Assembly (NCBI GenBank): GCA_045863035.1
Contig: BTUV01000005.1
Span: 1-64,000, forward strand
Source of the DNA: H2-BAC3 sp045863035
Lineage (GTDB): Bacteria > Bacteroidota > Ignavibacteria > Ignavibacteriales > Ignavibacteriaceae
Reading direction: 5' to 3'
DNA length: 64,000 nucleotides
Below, piece by piece: positions 18,101-27,387 of the stretch. Made by a program: the position numbers and the translations under genes. The notes under the pieces are model-generated. The model worked only from the letters and a program-made list of their open reading frames with translations, was not told the DNA's origin and searched no databases. The first letter of the stretch is position 1; the number at the start of each line of letters is the position of its first letter.

Positions 18101-18129
18101 TTTGTTCTATTAACGAATTATTAGTTTTG
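18101..18129 (+). promoter_or_regulatory. candidate promoter of the tetR-efflux operon
   Basis: TTTG (18101-18104), 17 bases, then TAGTTTTG (18122-18129) resembles the Bacteroidota promoter with slightly short spacing; the first base of the tetR gene is 26 bases further on. Nothing else recognisable occurs in the 311-base gap 17844-18154 apart from the short inverted repeat described next. Confidence 0.35.
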
Positions 18130-18133
18130 CAAC

Positions 18134-18147
18134 TGACTAAAAGGTCA
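18134..18147. promoter_or_regulatory. short inverted repeat, possible TetR operator
   Basis: TGAC-TAAAAG-GTCA lies between the candidate promoter and the tetR start, where an autoregulatory TetR operator is often found. It is short and may be chance. Confidence 0.2.
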
Positions 18148-18154
18148 TTATTTT

Positions 18155-18796
18155 ATGGATGAACATTTAAGTAGAAAAGAAAAAGAGCGCCTCTTCAGGA
18201 GAAATGAAATCCTGACTGCCTCTGCCTTCCATTTCGCAAGGAAGGGTTTTGCCAAGACAACAATTGACGAAATCTCCGAAAGCGCGGAGTTTGGGAAGGG
18301 GACTATTTATAACTACTTCGCAAATAAGGAGGAAATTTACAAGTCTATCGTCGAGGAGATGCTTGAGGGAAATCTGGCTCTCTTGGAGGTGGCAGCCGAG
18401 GCGGCTCCCGACAACCTTGAACAATTCCTTTCCTCCTACACTACATCGCTTTATAAATTCTGTTTTTCCCGTTTAGACAGCTTCAAACTTCTGATAAAAG
18501 AATTGGCTCAGCTTGATTCCGAAAATGTTCAGATTGACAGAAGCCGTCTGAGGGAAATTATGGAAAAAATGCACACCCTCATTAGTTCTGTTTTCAAAAA
18601 GGAAATAGAGGAGGGTAAAATATCAGATTTCAACCCCGAAGAACTCACCATGTACTTCAACCATTTCATTTATCCGGCGCTTGCTGCACAAATTCACTGT
18701 CCGGTGCGGTACGGGGATCAAAGTGAACAGCCGTTACGGGTACTCCGGATTTTCCTGCGGGGTATATATAGTAATTCCAATGGAGCAACCAATTGA
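18155..18796 (+). CDS. TetR-family transcriptional regulator
   Basis: A 213-residue repressor. The N-terminal helix-turn-helix is clear (ILTASAFHFARKGFAKTTID followed by EISESAEFGKGTIYNYFANKEEIY, about residues 19-63); the C-terminal ligand-binding part is not assignable to a subfamily. The stop overlaps the TTG start of the following outer-membrane factor, so it is co-transcribed with a complete tripartite efflux system, which it most likely represses. The inducer is unknown. Confidence 0.9.
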   Translation: MDEHLSRKEKERLFRRNEILTASAFHFARKGFAKTTIDEISESAEFGKGTIYNYFANKEEIYKSIVEEMLEGNLALLEVAAEAAPDNLEQFLSSYTTSLYKFCFSRLDSFKLLIKELAQLDSENVQIDRSRLREIMEKMHTLISSVFKKEIEEGKISDFNPEELTMYFNHFIYPALAAQIHCPVRYGDQSEQPLRVLRIFLRGIYSNSNGATN

Positions 18797-20112
18797 AAAT
18801 CGTAATTCTTTTTGGACTGATGATCTTATCAGTCAGTGCGCAGGTTGTTTCGCCCAGGGACACAATAAATCTTTCACTTTCCAGGGCGATTGAACTTGCA
18901 TATAAAAACAACAATGATCTGCGGATATCAAAAATAAACGCGGATATCGCTAACGAAAAGGTAGATGAAGCATGGGGGAGTGCAGTTTATCCTGATATCA
19001 GTGGATCAGTAAACTATAGAAAAGCACTTAAAAGAGGTGTGTTTAATATTGAAACGCCGTTTTTTAGCGGAACTTTTCCTGCCGGAACTGACCATACAAT
19101 GACGGCAAGTGTTAATGTTGAGCAGACACTTTTTTCGGGTGCTGCTTTTATTGCCGTGCGTATTGCAAAATCTTATTCTGAAATTGCCGGCAGGTTTTAT
19201 GTGTCCGCAAAAAACGAGCTGAAAGTAAAAGTTAAGGAAGCATATTATTCACATCTTCTCGCGAAGGAAGTTGTAGAACTTACAAAGCAAAATCTTGCAC
19301 TTGCCGAGGATAATCTCAAAAACACACAGTCGCTTTACCGTGCCGGAATGATTTCAGAGTACGATTTAGTAAGAGCCGGTGTGCAAGTACAGAATCTTAT
19401 TCCGGAAGTGCAGTCAGCCGAGCATGCACTCAGCATGAGCGAAAACCTGATCAAACTTTTAACGGGTCTTTCTTTTGAAGAGGCAGTTAGTATAAATGAC
19501 TCTCTTGTTTACTCAGAGCAGGTACTGGAAGAGTTTGAAGGATACTTTGAGCGGGCGGTAAAACTCAATCCGCTCCTTACAGGGCTTGAACTCGAAACTA
19601 AAATGCGCGATGATGTGGTTACCGCAAGATTTGCACAGCACTTCCCAACCATCTCCGCCACCGGATCATGGCAGACCGAAGCGCAGGAAAACAGCGGACG
19701 ATCTTTTCAGGACTGGAGATTTAATGAATCTTCCTTCATTGGTATTAATCTCCGAATACCCATTTTTAAGGGTTTTCAGACATCGGCAGTTGTTGAACAG
19801 GCCAAACTTGATCATCAGATTGCAATTGAAACATACGAAAAAACCAAAAAGCAACTGGGTAATCAATTGCTTGACTTGCTTGGCACAATAGAAAAAGACA
19901 AACAAAAGATAAGTGCGTACAGCGCGACTATAAATCAGGCAGAACTCGCTTATTCAATCGCTCAAAAGAGATTTTCGAGCGGACTGAGCACTCAGCTTGA
20001 GGTTTTGGATGCAATGGTATCACTTACCCGTTCGAAGGTGAATTACCTTACTGCATTATACGACTTCTATATCTCTAATGCAAAATTAGAGCAGTTAATA
20101 GCAAAAGAATAA
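18793..20112 (+). CDS. TolC-like outer membrane efflux protein
   Basis: Outer-membrane exit duct of a tripartite efflux pump. The 439-residue product begins with a signal peptide (translated from a TTG start that overlaps the tetR stop: KIVILFGLMILSVSAQ), then shows the two-fold repeat of the outer membrane efflux protein family, with LSLSRAIELAYKNN at the start of the first half and long helical heptads (LAKEVVELTKQNLALAEDNL). It lacks a lipobox cysteine, so it is not lipidated like OprM. It lies 19 bases before the adaptor gene. Confidence 0.92.
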   Translation: MKIVILFGLMILSVSAQVVSPRDTINLSLSRAIELAYKNNNDLRISKINADIANEKVDEAWGSAVYPDISGSVNYRKALKRGVFNIETPFFSGTFPAGTDHTMTASVNVEQTLFSGAAFIAVRIAKSYSEIAGRFYVSAKNELKVKVKEAYYSHLLAKEVVELTKQNLALAEDNLKNTQSLYRAGMISEYDLVRAGVQVQNLIPEVQSAEHALSMSENLIKLLTGLSFEEAVSINDSLVYSEQVLEEFEGYFERAVKLNPLLTGLELETKMRDDVVTARFAQHFPTISATGSWQTEAQENSGRSFQDWRFNESSFIGINLRIPIFKGFQTSAVVEQAKLDHQIAIETYEKTKKQLGNQLLDLLGTIEKDKQKISAYSATINQAELAYSIAQKRFSSGLSTQLEVLDAMVSLTRSKVNYLTALYDFYISNAKLEQLIAKE

Positions 20113-20131
20113 GTTTTAAAAGGAAATAACA

Positions 20132-21181
20132 ATGAAGAATTCAATGAAATTATATCTGCTTGCGCTGGTTGCGGTATCCTCGTTATTGGTTATCGGCTGC
20201 GGCGATTCAAAAGCAAACCCGGATGAAGCAAAATCAAAGGAAAAATTTGCACTGGTTAAGACACAGCAATTCAGTTATCACGATTATACGGATAATATTT
20301 CGGTGCTCGGAGTGGTAAAGGCCGCAAAAACCGCCAATATATCCGCTGAAGAAGGTGGTAAAATCGTGCGCTTTAATAAAGCTAAGGGTGACTACGTTCA
20401 GCAGGGTGATATTATTGCTGAAATAGACAATCTGCTCCTGAAAAGCAATATGGATGCAGCTAAAGCACAGTATGATCTTGCTGAAGTGAATTTTGTAAAG
20501 CAGGAAAGAGTATATAAGGAAAATGCCAGCAGTGAACTTGCATATCTGCAGGCCAAATATCAGCGTGATGCGGCAAAAGCACAATACGAACTGATTAAAG
20601 CACGGTTTGAGAAAACTTATGTCAGAGCTCCATTTTCCGGATTTATTGAAAACAAATTCAGTGAGATGGGGGAAGTGGTTGCTCCCGGACAGACTCTGGT
20701 AGTGCTTGTATATACTTCTGAAGTTAAAATCTCTGCCGGAGTGCCTGAAAATTACATTAACAGAATCAAGCAGGGGGATAAAGTGAAGGTACGTTTCAAA
20801 GATCTTGATAACAAGGAATTTGTTTCTCGTGTCAGCTTTGTCGGACGCACCATTAATACTTCAAACAGAACCTTTAACGTTGAAATTGAGCTGGCTAATA
20901 CCAACAATTTAATTAAACCGGAGCTGAACGCGGAAGTTTTTATTGAGCAGGGAACATTTATTAAAACTATTACTATACCTGAAAACATCATGTTAAAGAC
21001 TGATGCGGGTTATGTAGTTTACGTTGAAAGTAACGGCAGGGCAGAGCAGAGAGTTGTTGAACTCTTAGGAAGATTTGACAACAAAGCTGCCATAAAAAGC
21101 GGTCTGAACGATACAGACAATGTTATAACTGTTGGTTATCAGAACATTGTTGCCGGTGAAAAAGTAAAAGTGATGAACTGA
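20132..21181 (+). CDS. RND efflux periplasmic adaptor lipoprotein
   Basis: Membrane fusion protein linking the inner-membrane pump to the outer-membrane duct. The signal peptide ends in the lipobox LVIGC (Cys23), so it is lipid-anchored. Then come a barrel-sandwich (lipoyl-like) half (SAEEGGKIVRFNKAKGDYV), an alpha hairpin (about residues 105-150), the second lipoyl half (TYVRAPFSGFIENKFSEMGE) and beta-barrel domains. 349 residues is normal. It sits between the outer-membrane factor and the pump with gaps of 19 bases on each side. Confidence 0.93.
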   Translation: MKNSMKLYLLALVAVSSLLVIGCGDSKANPDEAKSKEKFALVKTQQFSYHDYTDNISVLGVVKAAKTANISAEEGGKIVRFNKAKGDYVQQGDIIAEIDNLLLKSNMDAAKAQYDLAEVNFVKQERVYKENASSELAYLQAKYQRDAAKAQYELIKARFEKTYVRAPFSGFIENKFSEMGEVVAPGQTLVVLVYTSEVKISAGVPENYINRIKQGDKVKVRFKDLDNKEFVSRVSFVGRTINTSNRTFNVEIELANTNNLIKPELNAEVFIEQGTFIKTITIPENIMLKTDAGYVVYVESNGRAEQRVVELLGRFDNKAAIKSGLNDTDNVITVGYQNIVAGEKVKVMN

Positions 21182-21200
21182 GCAGACGGATAAAACTTTT

Positions 21201-24200
21201 ATGAAACTAACAGATATTTCAATTGACAACAGGACGAGCGTTGCCATCCTGTCGTTCATTATAATTATTCTCGGAATTTCCGCTTATGTGGGGTTGCCGA
21301 GAGAATCAGCGCCTGATATCTCTATTCCCCTGGTTATTGTTTCTACACCATATCCGGGAGTATCTCCGGAGGATATAGAGACATTAATTTCGCAGCCGAT
21401 TGAAAAAGAGATAAATGCTATCAGCGAAGTTAAATCAATAGAGTCATCCTCGTTTGAAGGTTATTCACTCGTAAGAGTTGAGTTTCAGAGTGGCTATGAT
21501 ATTGATGAAGCGCTCAGGAAAGTGAGAGAAAAAGTTGACAAAGCAAAGCCAAAGCTGCCGCCTGATGCTGAAGACCCGGAAGTGGTTGAAATCAATTTTT
21601 CAGAATTCCCGATTCTGGTTATAGATATATCAGGTCCGATTGGTCTGGTAAAACTGAAGGACATAGCCGAAGACCTGAAAGATGAATTCGAGAAGGTTGA
21701 CGGCGTGCTTGAAGTTAAAGTCAGCGGAGGAATGGAGCGTGAGGTCAAAGTTGATGTGGATGTGCAAAAATTGCAGCATTATAATATTCGTTTTGATGAT
21801 ATCAACAGGGCTATTGCCGATGAAAATAAAACAATCCCCGGCGGCTCTATTGATGTAAACCAAACCAGTTTTCTTGTCAGAATTCCCGGTGAGTTTACAA
21901 AACCCTATATCATTGAAAACCTTATCGTTAAAGTTAAAGATGGAATGCCCATATATCTGAGGGATATTGCTGAAGTTACCTATTCATTTAAGGACAGGAC
22001 AACGTATGCCCGGCTGAACAGCAACGATGCAGTTTCGATATCGATATCAAAGAGGGTTGGCGAAAATATCATCCGGATAGCCGAAGATATTAAAAAAATG
22101 CTCGCGGATAAGCAACAACTGCTTCCCTCGAATGTGAGGTTCAGCATTACTTCTGACCAGTCAGAGGAAATTGATCTGCAGGTAAAAGATTTGGAGAATA
22201 ATATCTTCTCCGGTCTTGTTTTAGTTATTGGTGTTCTCTTTTTCTTCCTTGGATTCCGTAACGCATTATTCGTTTCGGCAGCTATTCCGTTCAGCATGCT
22301 CATATCATTTTTCGTTCTGCAGCTAATGGGCATCACCCTTAATTTCGTGGTACTATTTGCGCTGATACTTGCATTGGGAATGTTGGTTGATAATGCCGTT
22401 GTTATCATAGAGAATATATACCGCTTTCTGGAAGAGGGAAGCGATCTTGCAACCGCAGCAAAGAAAGCGACCGGTGAAGTTGCCTGGCCGGTTATTACTT
22501 CTACTCTGACTACTGTTGCTGCATTTACCCCATTGCTATTCTGGCCTGGTATTGTTGGCGATTTTATGTTCTATATACCGTCAGTGCTCATTATTACACT
22601 TATATCCTCGTTATTTGTTGCGCTGGTTATCAATCCCGTAATCGCTGCTCAGTTTATGAAACTGGAAGAAGTGAAGGAGCGAAAAGGGTTTTTAGGTAAA
22701 GTTCTTAAACCATTTCATAAATCAACTGAGTATTTTCAGAATAATCTTCTGCCTAAGACAATCAGTCTTTATGAAAGAACCCTGCGCGTAGCAGTGGGTG
22801 CGCCTCGTAATATTCACCATAAAATTAATAAGCGTAACTGGCTTGGGGTGCTTGCCTTCTTTTTGATATTTGTAGTAGAAGGAATTCTTGCGCTTTTTGC
22901 TCCAATCTGGGTTGAGCTTATAGTAACATTTCTTGCAATTGGTGTGACGGTATGGATATTCACTAATAACAAACTGAGATTTGTGTTCGCTTCGTTACTG
23001 ACTCTGGTATTTCTCACCCAGGTTTATGGCGCATTGGGTCTTGGAGTAGAATTTTTTCCGACTACACAGCCGCAAAGAATTTACGTAAATGTTGAAACAC
23101 CGTCAGGCACGAATATTGACGAAACCAATATCATTACAAAGGAAGTTGAAGAACGGCTCTTAGGCAGAAACTTCGGAGATGTTGAGGATATTTCTGTTGT
23201 TGTCGGTTCTTCAACAAATCCGTTTGATGCAGGAAGCTCGACACCTAATAAATCAACAACAACAATCCAGTTTGTAGATTATGGCGACCGCGATACCAGC
23301 TCGATTGAAACATCAGAAAAAATCAGGGATTTGGTTTCTGATATTCCGGGAGCTGAAATTTCTATTGTTCAGCAGGAAAATGGTCCCCCTGTTGGTAAAC
23401 CGGTTAACATTGAAATAAGCGGTGATGATTTTACACGGCTCGGACAGATTTCAGAACAGATAAGGGAATATATAAAAGACGTCCCGGGTCTGGTTGATCT
23501 GAAAGATAATTTTGATGCCGGAAAACCAGAACTCCGCATAAAAGTTGACAGAGAGAAAGCCGCGCTTTACGGACTTAATACATCATTAATCGCTAATTTC
23601 ATCAGAACTGCAATCAACGGTACTACTCCTTCAAAGTACCGTGTAAAAGAAGATGAATATGATATAACGGTACGTCTTCGGAAAGATCAAAGGGAGTCGG
23701 TTGATGCGCTAAAAACTCTGAAGATTATTTATAATAATGATCAGGGAAAAACCCTTAGTGTTCCGCTCATCAGTGTTGCTGATATATCAACTGATAAAGG
23801 ACCGGGCGCAATCAGAAGAAAAGACCTTAAACGGGTTGTAACGATCACCGGCGAAGCACTCGAAGGAGAGAACCCGAACGATGTTCTTTTGAAAGTGAAA
23901 GAGCGCCTTGCAGACTATCAGTTACCGCAGGGCTTTACTCTTGAATTCACCGGACAGAGCAAGGAGCAGGATGAGGCGGCGGCTTTTCTGGGCAAGGCAT
24001 TTCTCATCGCTATTTTGATGATCTTTCTCATTCTGGTCATCCAATTTGATTCGCTCAACCAGCCGCTGATTATCATGTCCGCGGTTATTATCTCCCTTGT
24101 TGGCGTTTTTCTTGGCTTAATTACCTTTCAGATGCCGTTCGGTATTATAATGACCGGTATCGGGGTGATAAGTTTGGCCGGAGTTGTTGTAAATAACAAT

Positions 24201-24557
24201 ATCGTGCTGATTGATTTTACTAATCAGCTCAGAAAACGGGGTAACAGCAGGGAAGAAGCTGTAATCATGGCAGGTTTGACGAGGTTCAGACCGGTAACAT
24301 TAACTGCAATTACGACTATACTTGGTCTTATTCCGCTTTCTTTTGGAATCGGCTTTGATATTTATTCGTTTACCTTCTCATTTGGCAGCGAAAGTGCTGA
24401 TTTCTGGAAGTCAATGGGCATTGCTGTGATTTTCGGGCTTGGATTTGCAACATTTCTGACCCTCGTTCTGGTGCCTGTTATTTATCTGGTGATTGAGGAA
24501 GTGAGAGATACTCTTCGGTACAACCTGAAGAAGCTTTTTGCCAAAAAAGTAGAATGA
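21201..24557 (+). CDS. RND-family efflux transporter (HAE type) with extra membrane segments
   Basis: Inner-membrane proton-driven pump of 1118 residues. N-terminal helix and porter domain (SYVGLPRESAPDI-like start, PYPGVSPEDIETL, GYDIDEALRKVREKVD), TM4 motif MLVDNAVVIIENIYRF (Asp397, Asn398 where AcrB has two Asp) and TM10 motif GVVVNNNIVLIDF (Asn998 where AcrB has Lys940) are clear. The segment before the second periplasmic half (about residues 540-620) carries several additional hydrophobic stretches instead of the usual single TM7, which explains a length some 70-90 residues above the norm. Substrate unknown; the tetR gene suggests induction by a small molecule. Confidence 0.93.
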   Translation: MKLTDISIDNRTSVAILSFIIIILGISAYVGLPRESAPDISIPLVIVSTPYPGVSPEDIETLISQPIEKEINAISEVKSIESSSFEGYSLVRVEFQSGYDIDEALRKVREKVDKAKPKLPPDAEDPEVVEINFSEFPILVIDISGPIGLVKLKDIAEDLKDEFEKVDGVLEVKVSGGMEREVKVDVDVQKLQHYNIRFDDINRAIADENKTIPGGSIDVNQTSFLVRIPGEFTKPYIIENLIVKVKDGMPIYLRDIAEVTYSFKDRTTYARLNSNDAVSISISKRVGENIIRIAEDIKKMLADKQQLLPSNVRFSITSDQSEEIDLQVKDLENNIFSGLVLVIGVLFFFLGFRNALFVSAAIPFSMLISFFVLQLMGITLNFVVLFALILALGMLVDNAVVIIENIYRFLEEGSDLATAAKKATGEVAWPVITSTLTTVAAFTPLLFWPGIVGDFMFYIPSVLIITLISSLFVALVINPVIAAQFMKLEEVKERKGFLGKVLKPFHKSTEYFQNNLLPKTISLYERTLRVAVGAPRNIHHKINKRNWLGVLAFFLIFVVEGILALFAPIWVELIVTFLAIGVTVWIFTNNKLRFVFASLLTLVFLTQVYGALGLGVEFFPTTQPQRIYVNVETPSGTNIDETNIITKEVEERLLGRNFGDVEDISVVVGSSTNPFDAGSSTPNKSTTTIQFVDYGDRDTSSIETSEKIRDLVSDIPGAEISIVQQENGPPVGKPVNIEISGDDFTRLGQISEQIREYIKDVPGLVDLKDNFDAGKPELRIKVDREKAALYGLNTSLIANFIRTAINGTTPSKYRVKEDEYDITVRLRKDQRESVDALKTLKIIYNNDQGKTLSVPLISVADISTDKGPGAIRRKDLKRVVTITGEALEGENPNDVLLKVKERLADYQLPQGFTLEFTGQSKEQDEAAAFLGKAFLIAILMIFLILVIQFDSLNQPLIIMSAVIISLVGVFLGLITFQMPFGIIMTGIGVISLAGVVVNNNIVLIDFTNQLRKRGNSREEAVIMAGLTRFRPVTLTAITTILGLIPLSFGIGFDIYSFTFSFGSESADFWKSMGIAVIFGLGFATFLTLVLVPVIYLVIEEVRDTLRYNLKKLFAKKVE

Positions 24558-24565
24558 TTCCTGAA

Positions 24566-24599
24566 GGGGAAACCGTTAATGGTTTCCCCTTTTTTTTTA
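24566..24599 (+). terminator. terminator of the efflux operon
   Basis: GGGGAAACC (24566-24574) and GGTTTCCCC (24581-24589) form a perfect 9-base-pair stem with six-base loop, followed by nine T. Confidence 0.92.
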
Positions 24600-24605
24600 T
24601 CTTTG
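24598..24605 (+). promoter_or_regulatory. candidate promoter box TATCTTTG for the DUF218 gene
   Basis: TATCTTTG matches TAnnTTTG exactly, starts at the end of the preceding terminator's T-run, and lies 39 bases before the next start codon. A good -33 TTTG is not visible because that position falls within the terminator hairpin. Confidence 0.4.
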
Positions 24606-24644
24606 GATTATACTTTATATGTTTTTTGAAATGTTATCCCAGGT

Positions 24645-25643
24645 ATGATCTTACTTGCCGCTGTGGTTTTACTCATGGCAGATTTTTTTATCTCAATAGT
24701 GGTAAAGAATCTGCTGAATGGGCTTGCCTGGAATCATTTTCCATTCTGGTACGCGGGTACATTAATTGGACTCGCTCTCAATGGTCTCATCGCCCTGTTT
24801 TTTGCCATAGTTTACTCCCGCCACGCAAAAAAAGTTAATAAGCGCCCTCATTTTATACTGTTGATTCTGCTTGCAGGCATTATTTTTCTGCTTGCCGGGT
24901 ATGGACTGATGACAACCGATATTTTTGCGATGAAGAAGGTTGTCTTCTGGGACTATCAGCTTTCCTATGTACTCCCCGGTGTTTTTTTCATGCTTCATTC
25001 ACTGATTTTGCTGGGCGTGCTCTCATATCTTTGGCAGATGGTCTTTAGAACGGAAACAATGTTTACACTTCGTCTGATAGCAAATGTGTTTTATGCGGCT
25101 CTGCTTCTGACCGGATTTGCTTTATACTATTGTTTTTCAGCAACGCCGCCGCTTTTTAATGAAGGGGAGATATATAAAACTGCAGTCGTACTCGGTGCAG
25201 CAGTTCAAAAGGACAACACACCGGGGGCAGCACATAAAAGACGGCTTGATTCAGCGCGGATGCTCCTTCGCCGCGGAATAATTTCCGAGATTTATCTGAC
25301 CGGCTCAAACACGCCAGGTAAATTAAGTGAAGCTGAAGCCGGACAGAGTTATCTGATTTCTCGCGGGATATCGAAAGAATTAATCCGCTATGAAAAACAG
25401 ACCACCTCTACTGTTGAACAAATCCGGCATATACATCGTGAACTGCTGAAAGAAATTCCTGCTGATAAAATTATCATTGTCTCAGACGGATTTCATTTAC
25501 CCAGAATTCATCAGATAGCTTCATTTTTTAATCTTGACGTTCATCTTGAAGGAACTGCAGTCACTCCTACTTTAACACAGAAACTCTATCTCTCAACAAG
25601 GGAAGCCGCAGCTCTGCTGATATTCTGGCTTTTCGGCATTTAA
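24645..25643 (+). CDS. DUF218 (YdcF/SanA-type) multi-pass membrane protein
   Basis: A 332-residue protein with four to five hydrophobic segments in the first 170 residues, followed by a DUF218 domain: AVVLGAAVQKDNTPG, RLDSARMLLRRG, IYLTGSN, LSEAEAGQSYLISRGI, STVEQIRHI and IIVSDGFHLPR. Proteins with this domain (SanA, YdcF, ElyC) affect envelope permeability or cell-wall precursor metabolism, but the reaction is not settled. It is followed after 18 bases by nusB, so the two may share a transcript. Confidence 0.85.
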   Translation: MILLAAVVLLMADFFISIVVKNLLNGLAWNHFPFWYAGTLIGLALNGLIALFFAIVYSRHAKKVNKRPHFILLILLAGIIFLLAGYGLMTTDIFAMKKVVFWDYQLSYVLPGVFFMLHSLILLGVLSYLWQMVFRTETMFTLRLIANVFYAALLLTGFALYYCFSATPPLFNEGEIYKTAVVLGAAVQKDNTPGAAHKRRLDSARMLLRRGIISEIYLTGSNTPGKLSEAEAGQSYLISRGISKELIRYEKQTTSTVEQIRHIHRELLKEIPADKIIIVSDGFHLPRIHQIASFFNLDVHLEGTAVTPTLTQKLYLSTREAAALLIFWLFGI

Positions 25644-25661
25644 ACATTTACACAAACAATT

Positions 25662-26150
25662 ATGATCACTATAGGTAAACACAAAAGCAATAGACGAATC
25701 GTCAGAGAAAAAGTCTTACAGGTACTGTATGCATATTATTTTAACTCTGAAGGGATAGATCACTTATTTGATACGGTTTTTGAAGATATCCCTGATGGAC
25801 CTGACCGGGATTTTGGCCGCAGTCTGGTGAATAAGGTTATTATCAACTGGAAGAAATATGATCTTGAGCTTGAAAGCAACGTACAAAACTGGATTATCGA
25901 GCGAATTGCCATTCTCGATCTTATAATTATCAAAATGGGACTTGCTGAAATAAAAGAGTTCCCTGAAATACCCCCGAAGGTTACCATAAACGAATGCATT
26001 GAAATAGCCAAAGCATTCAGCACATCAGACAGCGGAAAGTTCGTTAACGGAATACTTGACAGATTTCACGGAGACCTGAAAAAGTCAGACAAACTCAATA
26101 AAAGCGGTCTTGGTAAAATAGATAAGCCGGCTAAGAGGAATCGTGGTTAA
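25662..26150 (+). CDS. nusB: transcription antitermination factor NusB
   Basis: RNA-binding factor that works with NusE (S10) at boxA in rRNA operons. The 162-residue product begins with RRIVREKVLQVLYAYY, the conserved first helix with the arginine-rich RNA-binding face, and has the C-terminal signature INECIEIAKAFSTSDSGKFV followed by NGILD. A lysine-rich tail of about 20 residues extends past the fold. It overlaps the start of the following MFS gene by eight bases. Confidence 0.95.
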   Translation: MITIGKHKSNRRIVREKVLQVLYAYYFNSEGIDHLFDTVFEDIPDGPDRDFGRSLVNKVIINWKKYDLELESNVQNWIIERIAILDLIIIKMGLAEIKEFPEIPPKVTINECIEIAKAFSTSDSGKFVNGILDRFHGDLKKSDKLNKSGLGKIDKPAKRNRG

Positions 26151-27387
26151 AACAACCGAGCGTTTCAGAATATTTATCTGGACACTCTTTGATTTTGCCA
26201 ATACATCCTATTCGATCACGATAGTTACTTTTTTGTATGCAGTCTATTTTAAAAAAGTTGTCGCAGATAATGAACCGATAGGCGATTTATACTGGAGCAT
26301 TGCTACCTCAACTGCCATGTTAGTCACTGCTTTTCTCTCACCTATTTTGGGCGCAATATCAGATCATTCAGCAGGCAAGAAGCGTTTTCTTCTTTTCTTT
26401 ACACTGATCTGTGTCATTTTTACCGCGGCTCTTTTCGGGGTTGAAAAAGGGGATATATTTCTCGGTATTTTCTTTTTTGTGCTGGCAAATATAGGTTTCG
26501 AAGCGGGGCTTGTTTTTTATGATGCCTTTTTGCCTGAAATCACTTCCCCGAACAGTTATGGCAGAGTCAGCGGGTATGGTTTTGCCATGGGCTATGTTGG
26601 TTCTCTTACTACCTTGATTATTCTTTTCCCCTTTATTGAAAAAAATCTTATCAGGGAAAGTTTTCTTATTTCTGCCATGTTCTTTGCTGTATTTGCAACT
26701 CCATTGTTCATTTTTCTGCATGATAACCGTAAACCGCTCCTCAGACCGCGGAGTTATTTCAAAACCGGGTGGAACAGGGTGGTTTACACGGTAAGCCATC
26801 TCAGAAATTATAAGAATCTCTCCAGATTTTTACTTGCTTATTTCTTTTATATAGAAGGAGTAAACACGATTATTTTTTTCGCGGGTAACTACGCAAGCAC
26901 GACACTACAATTTACTAACATCGAACTGATTGCATTTTTTGCTACTGTGCAGACAACTGCTATTGTGGGGTCTATCCTGCTTGGTATTGTCGCAGATTCA
27001 ATCGGTCAGAAAAAAACGATATACATCAGTTTATATATATGGCTCATTACCATTGCCATGGCATTATTCACCGATACAAAAGAAGGGTTTTATATCGTGG
27101 GGCTGCTTGCGGGAACAGCAATGGGGGCAAGTCAGTCAACCAGCCGTTCTCTGATGTCAAAACTTACTCCAGAAGACAAGAGAACCGAATTTTTTGGTTT
27201 TTACTCTCTTTTTGGAAAGAGTTCTGCAATCATTGGTCCGCTTGTCTTCGGAATAATTTCTTTTATTACCCATAATCAGAAACTCTCCATCCTGTCGGTC
27301 GGAATTTTCTTTCTTATCGGCATGTACCTTCTTAAAGATGTAAGAGACAATACTCCGGCAGAAGGTTCCGAAACAGTTATTGAGTAA
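26143..27387 (+). CDS. MFS transporter, UMF1/Atg22-like
   Basis: Twelve-helix membrane transporter of 414 residues. The opening (FIWTLFDFANTSYSITIVTF) and the loop after helix 3 (AISDHSAGKKR), and SRSLMSKLTPEDKRTEFFGF in the second half, are typical of the UMF1/Atg22-like branch of the major facilitator superfamily; members are thought to move amino acids or peptides, but no substrate can be assigned. The start is GTG at 26143 inside the end of nusB. The 3-prime end overlaps the convergent thioredoxin-like gene by 11 bases. Confidence 0.88.
   Translation: MVKTTERFRIFIWTLFDFANTSYSITIVTFLYAVYFKKVVADNEPIGDLYWSIATSTAMLVTAFLSPILGAISDHSAGKKRFLLFFTLICVIFTAALFGVEKGDIFLGIFFFVLANIGFEAGLVFYDAFLPEITSPNSYGRVSGYGFAMGYVGSLTTLIILFPFIEKNLIRESFLISAMFFAVFATPLFIFLHDNRKPLLRPRSYFKTGWNRVVYTVSHLRNYKNLSRFLLAYFFYIEGVNTIIFFAGNYASTTLQFTNIELIAFFATVQTTAIVGSILLGIVADSIGQKKTIYISLYIWLITIAMALFTDTKEGFYIVGLLAGTAMGASQSTSRSLMSKLTPEDKRTEFFGFYSLFGKSSAIIGPLVFGIISFITHNQKLSILSVGIFFLIGMYLLKDVRDNTPAEGSETVIE

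Noticed and set aside
21980..22408. A 142-codon minus-strand frame inside the RND gene
   Set aside because: Lies wholly within a well-conserved transporter and resembles nothing.
26368..26799. A 143-codon minus-strand frame inside the MFS gene
   Set aside because: Antisense shadow of a membrane protein gene; low resemblance to real proteins.
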